Assembly (NCBI RefSeq): GCF_021026335.1
Contig: NZ_JAJNCY010000014.1
Location: 1-64,000, forward strand
DNA: 64,000 nt
Reading direction: 5' to 3'
From: Rhizobium sp. C1
GTDB taxonomy: Bacteria; Pseudomonadota; Alphaproteobacteria; Rhizobiales; Rhizobiaceae
The number at the start of each line of letters is the position of its first letter. Position 1 is the first letter of the stretch. The position numbers and the translations under genes are program-made. This document shows positions 29,941 to 38,900 of this stretch, piece by piece. Under the pieces are notes generated by a model that had not been told where the DNA came from, searched no databases, and saw nothing but the letters and a program-made list of their open reading frames with translations.

Positions 29941-31212
29941 ATGAAATTTGAGGAGATAGTTTTGGGATACTGGAATTCGAGCCCTCATCCAATTTCTGAC
30001 CTTAGAGATTGGCAGAAAGCTGGCCGTCTCCAGGTTCGGCCCGATTTTCAACGGCGTGAGGTTTGGAGTCCTGCGGCGAAGATCATGCTGATAGATACGA
30101 TCCTGAGAGAAGTGCCTATGCCTAAAATGTTTCTCTGGAACGAGGTTATTGGCGAAAGCACGCATAGAAGTGTGATTGATGGTCAACAGAGAATCCTGGC
30201 GATCCTTGGTTTTCTTGATGATGGTTTCACTTTGGAAGAGCCTTACGATGGTCCCTATCTGGGATTGCGATTTAGCGAGTTGCCACAGTCTGAAAGAGAA
30301 AAGATTCTACGGTATAGGATCGACTTCAATGAAGCCGTCGGCTTGAACGACGCCGAGGTGAGGGAGGTTTATTCTCGAGTGAACAAATACTCACTCCCCC
30401 TCAATAAGCAGGAACTGCGAAAGGCGGATTTCCCTGGCGCCTTCTTGGATATATGCTCCGAACTTTCTTCAGACGATTATTTGGACGAAGCGAAGATATT
30501 TTCTCTCGCTCAGCGCCGCCGTATGGGTGATGTAGAATACGTTTCCGAACTCGTCGCCGGGATGCTGGAAGGGCCGCAGGATAAGAAAGGCGATCTCGAT
30601 TACTTTTATACAAAGTATGCGATTATGAATGAGGATCAAGCTACTGCAATTCGAAATGAATTTCAGTCTGTCTTGAGCGACATAAAGTTAATTTTCGACG
30701 AGAAGACTCTTTCGCTAAAAGGTACCCGATTCCACCAGAAGGCCGATTTCTACACATTATTCTTATCCATTTTAGAGTTAAAAAGATTGAACTGCGTCCT
30801 TGGCGACAAAAACCTAAGTCCGTTAAGGCAGGATCTACGCCTTCTAGATAAGTATATCGAGCCGTCGTCCGAAATAGAGCTTCTGAGCGAATACGCCATT
30901 AAGTGCGTCTCGCAGGCCAACTCGGTAAGCAGCCGTTCTTGGCGCAAAAATTTTCTAATGAACATCGTCTCAGGGACTTACCGCGCGAAGCTTCCTTCTC
31001 AACAAGCACTGAATGAATTCCACAGTATACTTTCCGACCTGCCTGATGACGGTGTTGCAAATCTATTCGACGACTGTGCGATTTGTTCCAAGCCTTTGCG
31101 AGACCATCCTGACGACGAGAGGGTACTTTGCTGGCCCGAGGGGACTGATGTGTTTCAAATGTCAAACTCCCAGTGGGCATCGCCTTCGTGCGATCCAGCT
31201 CAAAAGGGTTAG
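29941..31212 (+). CDS. DUF262 domain protein with C-terminal Cys pair
   Basis: 423 aa. DUF262 motifs are clear: LQVRPDFQRREVWSPAAKIMLIDTILREVPMPKMFLW and VIDGQQRILAILGFL. DUF262 proteins include nickase/NTPase parts of GmrSD and SspE, but the DUF1524 HNH half of those proteins is absent. A CAIC near the C-terminus has a second CxxC (CFKC) readable in another frame at about 31154, so a frameshift may have damaged a zinc-binding tail. Base composition is markedly AT-rich relative to the flanks. The kinase gene starts 6 bases later, suggesting one transcript. Confidence 0.75.
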   Translation: MKFEEIVLGYWNSSPHPISDLRDWQKAGRLQVRPDFQRREVWSPAAKIMLIDTILREVPMPKMFLWNEVIGESTHRSVIDGQQRILAILGFLDDGFTLEEPYDGPYLGLRFSELPQSEREKILRYRIDFNEAVGLNDAEVREVYSRVNKYSLPLNKQELRKADFPGAFLDICSELSSDDYLDEAKIFSLAQRRRMGDVEYVSELVAGMLEGPQDKKGDLDYFYTKYAIMNEDQATAIRNEFQSVLSDIKLIFDEKTLSLKGTRFHQKADFYTLFLSILELKRLNCVLGDKNLSPLRQDLRLLDKYIEPSSEIELLSEYAIKCVSQANSVSSRSWRKNFLMNIVSGTYRAKLPSQQALNEFHSILSDLPDDGVANLFDDCAICSKPLRDHPDDERVLCWPEGTDVFQMSNSQWASPSCDPAQKG

Positions 31213-31218
31213 AAGTAC

Positions 31219-32090
31219 ATGGCTACGCTTTTTACTGGAAAAGCTGACGCTAGGCCCACTCAAACCGTCGAGGTGCCAGACGTCATCAAAACTAAAAATG
31301 GTCGCAGCTTCGAAATTGGAGATAGAATAGCCTCTGGTGGTAACGGAGTGGTCCATAAATGCACCGGGGTTGAAAGTGGATTGGAGTACGCAATCAAGTT
31401 TCAGCTCGACTTGCGGGATAAGCGACGAGCTCGGTTCAAAAAAGAACAGGAACTGATCAAAGAGCTGGAGCACGACCACCTTATAGTTTACGTCGACGAT
31501 GGCGATCAAAGTGGAATATTGCGGAGAAATGGCAAGAGGGACACTAATGTTGCTATTCAGTTTATTGTGATGGAGCTTGCCAATAGTAGTCTCTCTGATC
31601 TGATCAAAGAAAATAATGTTCCCGCCGAAATATTTACTGCCAGTTCAGGGGTCTTGCGCGGGCGCTTGGGGTACTTCACGCTAAAGCTGTTCATAGAGAC
31701 ATTAAACCCGACAACATATTAGTGATGGGCGATAGATGGGTGCTGAGCGATTATGGGTTGTGCGACCCGCATGTCCGTTCGGAGGATGACCACTTCACTC
31801 CCGATTGGGAGATTGTTGGCCCGCGCTTTTGGATGTCTCCAGAGGCGAACAACCGCAGTCTGGGAAGCAAGGATGTCATCAACGCGGCGTCTGATGTGTT
31901 TCAACTTGCGTCAGTGTTCTGGTTTGTCGTGAACCGAAGCCATCCCACGGGCGTCCTATCGCGTTCTGATTGGAAGGGCCCCGATGCACTCTTCACTCCT
32001 ATATTTAGGGCACTGCATCATGACTGTGCTATTCGACCGGAAAACGGGATATCGTTTGCTGAACAAATCGACGCGGCGATATTTAGCTAA
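31219..32090 (+). pseudogene. Eukaryotic-like Ser/Thr protein kinase, broken by one frameshift
   Basis: The N-lobe is in one frame: Gly loop ASGGNGVVHKC and the Lys strand YAIKFQ, reading to a stop at 31722. The C-lobe continues in another frame with GVLHAKAVHRDIKPDNIL (catalytic loop complete), then SDYGLCDP (DYG for DFG) and RFWMSPE, ending at 32090. The switch lies between about 31635 and 31648, consistent with loss of a single base. All catalytic residues survive, so this is either a recent mutation or a sequencing error. Confidence 0.8.
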
Positions 32091-32584
32091 CCTGCAGTCG
32101 AAGATTTGGGTGTCGAATTTGCCGCGATTGGGCTCGGAGCCAGTATGGCGCCTGGCAGAGAAGGTGTTGCCTATGAAGTTCTGTTTGAATGGGAAGGGAT
32201 AGCAAGCAGTTTATTGTGTGTCGGAAGTGGTGCTGGAAGATGGCTTGGATCCAAGATCGAAGCAGTGACTCTGACCGCGATTGGGGTGGTACAGGTTTAT
32301 ACCTCAATGTCGTCCGGGCGACCGGCTTCAAATCGGGTCCGTCAGGTAACGCCACAGATTTTTCAATAGCGAAGCAGCTCCAGCATCTCCCTCAAAATTA
32401 AATTCTTTCAAACTTTGTTACGGCCGTGCCGATTTGCACTGAACAAGAGCTTGCTGACCTTGAAATTTAGCTAGCATTGTAGTGAGTGTCTTAAGCGACG
32501 AGAAGACGTCCTAAGCTCCAAAAGCAGCGGAAGACGCGTCGTTTTTTATGCGGTTGATCGAATCAGTTCTTCGTCTACAACTTA
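32091..32584. other. Low-GC junction between kinase pseudogene and sspF
   Basis: 494 bases. Apart from the doubtful ORF at 32189-32401 I see no gene. A GACGCGTC palindrome followed by GTTTTTT near 32533-32548 could act as a weak terminator for the upstream genes. The sspF promoter must lie here. Confidence 0.4.
32189..32401 (+). CDS. Doubtful 70-aa ORF
   Basis: 70 aa starting MGRDSKQFIVCRKWCWKMAW and continuing with polar sequence (LYLNVVRATGFKSG). It has no clear ribosome-binding site and no recognised motif beyond a CxxxC. It could be a third member of the DUF262-kinase operon or a gene remnant. Confidence 0.2.
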   Translation: MGRDSKQFIVCRKWCWKMAWIQDRSSDSDRDWGGTGLYLNVVRATGFKSGPSGNATDFSIAKQLQHLPQN

Positions 32585-34450
32585 TTGGAACAGTGGGGGC
32601 GAAGCTTGCCAGAAATACCATCTACCCATGTCTGGGTTCGGTTCCTTAGGAACTATGGGCCAATACCGACGAATGACAATATGTATGACGAGTCCATTCA
32701 ACGGGCCTTACGTCGTCATAAAATTCGTCCGATCACCCTCCCGGCGCCACTTCGCGACGAGCTTGTCGAAAACTTCCGCGGCCGTTCCCCAATATCATAC
32801 ATCATCACCGGCACAGCCGGGGATGGAAAAACATATCACTGTCGAGAGGTCTGGATCCAGCTTGGCGGCGACGGGAATCTCTGGAACCAAGGCGACAAGG
32901 TTCAGCGAATGGCTCTGGGTGACGGCCGCTCACTGGTTGTCGTCAAAGATTTGAGCGAATTGCGCGACGATGAAAGTGCATCCCTTATAGCCGATTTCTC
33001 GGCCGACATAGCGAACCCGGCCGCCGCAACATCATATCTCCTTGCCGCCAATCACGGGCAGCTCCTTGAGAAATTCAAATCCGCGCCGAAAACACCTGAG
33101 ATCGAACGGGCCAGCCAGGTTGTCGAAGACCTATTGGTGACGGGCGCGACGAATGACGCGGGAATTCGTCTCGAGCTGAGAGACCTCAGTCGATCCCCGG
33201 CGGCTCAGATGATCACGGCGATCATCGAGGCGATAACCGAGCACGAAGGTTGGCGGGGATGCGATAGCTGCTCCGAGCGCAGCGACGGCGCTATCTGTCC
33301 CATATTCGAAAATCGCCGACGGCTCATGGGTGCCGGCCAAGAGGATCCGTTCAAGAAGCGGCTCGCGGCGGTCATTGAACTCAGCGAGCGCAACGGAAAC
33401 CATTTTCCGGTGCGTCAGCTCCTGGCATTGATCGCTAACAGTCTCCTCGGTCATCCCAACGCTCGGGACGGGTTGATGACATGCGCCGATGTGCCCGCGT
33501 TGCGGGACGCCGGGCACATCGATCTTGCGAGCATTTACCGGAACATTTTCGGCGAGAACCTGAAGCCAAGCAGGGCGGAGAAGACAGAGCTTTTCCGCAA
33601 GCTGAATGCGTTTGGAATTGGAGCGGAAACGAGCAACCGGGTTGACAATCTGCTCGTCTATGGCGCCGACGACCCAGCGTACAAGGCCGACTACGATGAA
33701 CTTGTAATCTCGGATCCTATCTACGGAGCGACGGCCGCGTTCACCAATGCTCAACGCACTTATCTTGAGGGCGCGGATTCTAATGAACGCGCCGCTTTCC
33801 TTGGAGCGCTACGCGCTCAACGGCAGCGTCTGTTCTTTACGATGCCCCAGTCAAAGATCGATGAATACGATCTTTGGGACCTCAGCGTGTTCCGTTACGC
33901 CGGGCTCTACCTCGAAACGTCTCAGAAGATCGCCGCCGGACAAGCCGCACCTCGGCAGGCGGTCAGCATGATAGTCCGCGGTCTCAATCGTATCTTCACG
34001 GGTATGTTGATCCAGAACCAGGATGAGCTCGTGCTCGCGACATCTGGCAGTTTCTCACAGTCGAAGCGCAGTCCGCTGCTCGATGAAATCATCTCCGTGC
34101 CTCGCGCGAGCGGCGAAGAGGTCAGCATTGTCCCGGACAAAGCCGGCCGAAACTTCGGAGTATCGGTCAAGCTGGTGCGCGGTAGCGAAATTCCGCCCGT
34201 GTTCCTGGCCTTGTCTCCAACCCGGTTCGAGTTCTTAGGGCGGGTCGCCGAAGGCGCCCTGCCTAGCAGTTTTTCGCTTGAGTGCCACGAGGATCTACTG
34301 GCTTTCAAAGCCCGGTTGCTGCGGGAGACCGAAAACCGCCGCAAGCTCGATGGGGATGATGTTACCGCAGAAGGCGAACTTGTACTGCGATTTATCGACG
34401 TCAGTTCCGATGGTCGCGCTCAGCCGCGACGTGTGATCGTGCGAGTATGA
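32585..34450 (+). CDS. sspF: SspF-like P-loop ATPase of phosphorothioate-dependent restriction (DptF-like)
   Basis: Up to 621 aa. Walker A is GTAGDGKT (Gly76-Thr83), and a Cys cluster (GCDSCSERSDGAIC) lies near residues 225-240. It is the first of three translationally coupled genes whose order, sizes and ATPase types match the SspFGH (DptFGH-like) restriction module, which damages DNA lacking single-strand phosphorothioate marks. The start is uncertain: TTG at 32585, TTG at 32606 (after GGGGGCG) or ATG at about 32681. The stop overlaps the sspG ATG. Confidence 0.78.
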   Translation: MEQWGRSLPEIPSTHVWVRFLRNYGPIPTNDNMYDESIQRALRRHKIRPITLPAPLRDELVENFRGRSPISYIITGTAGDGKTYHCREVWIQLGGDGNLWNQGDKVQRMALGDGRSLVVVKDLSELRDDESASLIADFSADIANPAAATSYLLAANHGQLLEKFKSAPKTPEIERASQVVEDLLVTGATNDAGIRLELRDLSRSPAAQMITAIIEAITEHEGWRGCDSCSERSDGAICPIFENRRRLMGAGQEDPFKKRLAAVIELSERNGNHFPVRQLLALIANSLLGHPNARDGLMTCADVPALRDAGHIDLASIYRNIFGENLKPSRAEKTELFRKLNAFGIGAETSNRVDNLLVYGADDPAYKADYDELVISDPIYGATAAFTNAQRTYLEGADSNERAAFLGALRAQRQRLFFTMPQSKIDEYDLWDLSVFRYAGLYLETSQKIAAGQAAPRQAVSMIVRGLNRIFTGMLIQNQDELVLATSGSFSQSKRSPLLDEIISVPRASGEEVSIVPDKAGRNFGVSVKLVRGSEIPPVFLALSPTRFEFLGRVAEGALPSSFSLECHEDLLAFKARLLRETENRRKLDGDDVTAEGELVLRFIDVSSDGRAQPRRVIVRV

Positions 34451-35994
34451 CAATGGAATTTCTGGATCGCCCCACCCACTTTGAAGAACGCACCGGGCCT
34501 GCTTATTGGATCGACGAAGCGATCTGGGGACATCGCCTCCATGATGAGCAGTCACCGTGGCTGACATTCCTCGAGTTTTTGACGGTCCTGCTTTCGGAGC
34601 ATCGTGAAGGTCGGGCACTTAGCGAGGAAACGTATAACAGCCTCTCCTATAAGCCGCAGCTTCAGCTGCGCCTGCGCAACCTCGTGTTCAACAATCCCCA
34701 TGTGATGACCGTTCGCGCGGAAACAGGGTCAGACGACGCGGCATGGTCGCTTTGGCTGGGCAAGATGGCGGAAACAGCAGGCGGCATCGACAAGCCTGAT
34801 TTCAGCTATCTTCGCGATCGGTTCGAAACTTTTGATGATTTTGCAGCGGTCTTGAACTTCCTTCAAGGTTCGGCGATTGAAGGGTCAAGCAACAAGCGGT
34901 GGAGCTCCAAATTCGTCTTCCCGTTTGGCCCCCATTCTCTGTTCGAAGACGTCAACGTTAAGCCAAATGGTAGCGTGTCGAACGATCGCCGGTTTTTCGC
35001 CCGAACCGGCGAAATCCTCTATCTCATGTTAAGCAGGAGCAAACACGCTGACGAGCTTCGCGCCCTGCTAACCTCCCGTTTCCTGGACCAACCGGCGGCC
35101 TATGATGCGATGGCACGCGCGCTTCAGGGAGATATCCAGCTCGCCAAGGCTGAACGTGGGGGCGCCTATCTGCCATGTGCACGGCATCCTGTCTTCGATC
35201 GGATGGCGGAAGATTGGCTGTCGATCCTGAAGTTGCCCATTCCCGGCCACGACGCAATCCCCCACCTTGTGACCACTGCTGGGCTTAATTTACTTCTTTA
35301 TCAACTCGATCGGGCACGAGAGTTGCTCGATCGCCCCCCTGTCGAACTCGTTTGCGAAATCGTCTCGCCCAAAAAGTCCGTTGTTCGAGATCTGTCTGCC
35401 GATTCCTATCAACACAACAACATGCTGCCGCATCTGGCGATTGAGCGATTTATCATGCGCATTGCCGAGACGCCCGCCTGGGCGGCCGCCGTCGCATCAG
35501 AAGAACCCGTCTTGAGGGCCAGTGACCTGATGCAGCGCGAGTTTGGATGGCCGGACGGCGAAGATGACGAGACTGTCGGTGATCCAAAGCAACTGCTCGA
35601 CGAACTGCTAGGGAAGGCCACCACTCGTCACAAGCAGCACGTTGGTAAGATTCACGCGACATGGTCACGCGCAATCGGATTGTCATCGCGCCGATCAAGC
35701 CGAAGGGTGCGCTATGCCCCTACCGATCGACTGCTAAAGACCTTGGTTGTGGCCTGCGTCGAAAACAGGCTTGAATTCAAAGACTTCCTGACGCGCTTGC
35801 ACCAGCGCTACGGGATCATTATTGGCGACTCCCAGGCCCGGTCGTTTGTCGATGCCGGGACCGCAGATCAAGAAGACTTTTCGGACAATGCGCATCGCCT
35901 TGAAGAGCGATTGGCGAGCTTGGGTCTTCTCAGGCGCCTGTCCGACAGCTGCGCCTATGTCGAAAATCCATTCCAGAGAGCGAGAGTCGAGTGA
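34447..35994 (+). CDS. sspG: SspG-like component of phosphorothioate-dependent restriction (DptG-like)
   Basis: 515 aa. It starts in an ATGA overlap with sspF and ends in a GTGA overlap with sspH, so it is fixed in a three-gene module. No catalytic motif is obvious; it is largely helical with an acidic patch (WPDGEDDETVGD) near residue 375 and a basic region (RAIGLSSRRSSRRVRYAP) near 415. The call rests mainly on its place between the SspF- and SspH-like genes, where the G subunit of unknown activity belongs. Confidence 0.72.
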   Translation: MTMEFLDRPTHFEERTGPAYWIDEAIWGHRLHDEQSPWLTFLEFLTVLLSEHREGRALSEETYNSLSYKPQLQLRLRNLVFNNPHVMTVRAETGSDDAAWSLWLGKMAETAGGIDKPDFSYLRDRFETFDDFAAVLNFLQGSAIEGSSNKRWSSKFVFPFGPHSLFEDVNVKPNGSVSNDRRFFARTGEILYLMLSRSKHADELRALLTSRFLDQPAAYDAMARALQGDIQLAKAERGGAYLPCARHPVFDRMAEDWLSILKLPIPGHDAIPHLVTTAGLNLLLYQLDRARELLDRPPVELVCEIVSPKKSVVRDLSADSYQHNNMLPHLAIERFIMRIAETPAWAAAVASEEPVLRASDLMQREFGWPDGEDDETVGDPKQLLDELLGKATTRHKQHVGKIHATWSRAIGLSSRRSSRRVRYAPTDRLLKTLVVACVENRLEFKDFLTRLHQRYGIIIGDSQARSFVDAGTADQEDFSDNAHRLEERLASLGLLRRLSDSCAYVENPFQRARVE

Positions 35995-38900
35995 ACCCCT
36001 CTGATCTCATTGGCGCCGCCGGCGCGACATCGATCCGCTTGCGTCTTGACGCGCTCTCGCCCGAGGATGGCATGGCGCGCTACCTTCTCGATCGTTTGAC
36101 CGGCGAACAGGTGGCCGCTATCACCCGAGCCTTGCTTACCGATGCAAAAGTATCCGCGCTCCTCAAAATCGCGTTGCCGCGTAGCCTAGTCTCACCGTTC
36201 GGTCTCCCGGATAGCGTGATGACCGACGAACGGATGGTGGCGATCCGGCACGCCGACTATGACCGACCTGCACTACTTTTTGCCAACACGGATGAAGATC
36301 AAGGTGCCTCTCTCGGGGATGTCACCCTGATCGGGGCGAAGCAACTGACCGAGGAGCCAGGCCCTTGGGTCGAGGCAGCCGCCGTCGGTCTTGGTCTGAG
36401 CGACAGCCAGCTCGCCACCTGGACGGCCGCATTAAGAGGTCTGACCGCAGCCGATGACTGGACGCTTCATCAGATTGCGAACTATGTCGCCATGACCCGC
36501 TTCCGGATTGAGTCCGAAGCGGTACCGGTCACGGACGCACTCGGATGGGCCCTTCCGGCGTTGCGTCTGCCGCGCGATAGCGGTTTCTTCCTTGGGCTTG
36601 GCGAACGCGACCGCGAAGTCCCGCGTCGTTGGAAGAAGCTGTTCGAAAAGCTCGTGGCTGACCGAAAACCTTTGATGGTCAAGCAGCGCCCCAATCGTCA
36701 GCTTATCGAAAATGAAGAGTTGAGAGACCAGTTTGCCGAGGTAAAGGACGATATCCCGGCCAATGTCCATCCTGCGATTGAAGCATTCATTGAGGCCGCA
36801 CCGGGATGGGGGCCGGAAGCAGAAGCACTGAGCGTCTTCGAATGGGAGGCCGAAAGCGTTCTGCAGCTGTTTTCAGGGATTAAGCTGAAGAAAACCTCGC
36901 TTGCCCAAGAGACAATCAATTTCTTCGAGTTCACATTCCCGGACCGACTGAGTCCAGCCGACAACGAATACCTGCGCGTTCTCAAGGGGCGATCGCTGAA
37001 GGAAACGCGCGAGGACGATCGCGAATTCTTCGAGGCTCATCGGGATGATCTCGCGCAAGACAAGGCTCTCAGGGTCAAGTGGGAGCGCTTCGTCTTCGGT
37101 CGCCCGATCGAATGCACCGATTTCCTTGAAGGTTTGCTACGTGTCATTGAACGTCTGTTTGGCCAGGTCAACCTTGGAGGCGGACCGCGCATACTGAGCA
37201 TCAAATCGGCCAGGCGCTCGCGCAACCAGTGGCTCGACCTCAATGCTGACGTTGGCCTTTATTTCGGCGTGCGCTACCGAGGGTTGCCGGCGCTCTTCGG
37301 ATCAGCCGTGGACTGGGACGTACCGCATCTCTTTGCCTACGAAGAACTGCTCGATCGCGCCAAGACCCGTCAGAAGAAGTACCGGCGAAACGAGTCGACG
37401 GCACGAAGTGCCTTGCAGATCAAATTCGATGTGGCTCTGACGGCCGGACGGGAACGAGCAACCGTTCAGCTTGTATGGACAGCTCAGCCATCAGCCATTG
37501 GTCTGGAGCTGCCGAAGGATCTCGGCCGCCTTCTTAAGCGACCATTCGGACGCAGCAGCGTCGCGCGCCTCTCTGTTAGTCGAAAAGGCGCTCTCCAAAC
37601 GGTATCTCTAAGCGATACCGGGACACTGCAACCAGCCTTCGGCCAGGATTCCGGGACGCTCATCCCGCGCACCAACACCGGCATCGACCTTGCGAAGGTC
37701 TTCCCAAAACTCTTGAAAGAGGCAAAGGAGGCAGGCCGGATTACACAGTCAGGTGCTGACGACATTGCCGCGGCATGGAAGGAATTCGCCTCCTTGTACG
37801 ACGACGCTCTTAGCTCGCTGCAATCGTCAGGGTACGCGTCCGCTACTCTTGTCGCGCAGGCCGACGCCTATGGGGCGCTGCTGAACAGCTTGGCCAAGAA
37901 TGCCATAGGTGATCTTAACCGCCGCGACATTTGGGAGCCGGCGCTGCGTATCGGCACGATCGAAGTCCTGGGAAGCACGCCGTCAGCCATTGTTGCACCG
38001 TGGCATCCATTGCGTCTGGCCGGTGTCGCCGCGAAAATGCGATCGGTGGCAGGCTTGGCCGACTATCTCTTGTCGGATGTCGATGTGAATTTCGGCGACT
38101 CGCGTCTGTTTTTCAGCGATCTTCGCGACGAACTTAGCCATCCGCTCTATCCCGAACTCGCCGTCGGCTATGACAGCGGCGAACCTGTCCTGCTTACGGA
38201 AACAAGCACGGTCAACGATTATAGCCTGCTTGAGCGGCCCGTCCGGGATCCGTCCGAGGCAACCACGGACGTTGATCCATCGGAGGCCGCGCGCCAGATC
38301 CGCGCTCTGCTTGAACGCTACCTTGATCTCCAGCCGCATGAACGGTCGAACCTCAGCATCATGCTCTACAATTGCGACGCTGCCGGCTTGCCGCTCGCAA
38401 CCGTGAGCGCGCTGAGTTCCGTGCAAGACCAGGAAGAAGTCCATTGTAACGTGCTGGTCCGCCATCGCGACCGCAGCCGATTGTCCGGCGTTTACACCGA
38501 GCTGCTTGAACGATCGGAAAATGATCCCGATGCGGTGGTAGTCAGCGAGACATCACGAAATTTCATGTCGAAGCTGCGTATCGGCGTCATGCTCGACGTC
38601 GCGGGCGCATCAAAGTCGGGCGGAGCACGCGAGATAGACGTGGCATTCCTGCATGACGTTGTGTCCCGTCAAGCGCGCGAACAGTGGTTTCCGGTTCCGG
38701 CTCTGCCGGATAATCCATCGTTGCTGGAACACGTACCGGCGCGTTGGTCATACCGGCGGGTCACCGCCGAAGACGAACTCAAGGCGACGAGCTACCTGAC
38801 GTGCCCGCGTCAGCCAGATGCTGGTTGGGCCTATATCGACGCCGTCGCGAACGTTGTTCGTCGCCAGTCGCACGCGCCAGACGAGCACTATCTGCCGGCC

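Noticed and set aside
29941-31212. DUF262 protein as SspE
   Set aside because: It has the DUF262 FQR and DGQQR motifs, but the second nuclease half (DUF1524) expected in SspE is missing and the protein is too short.
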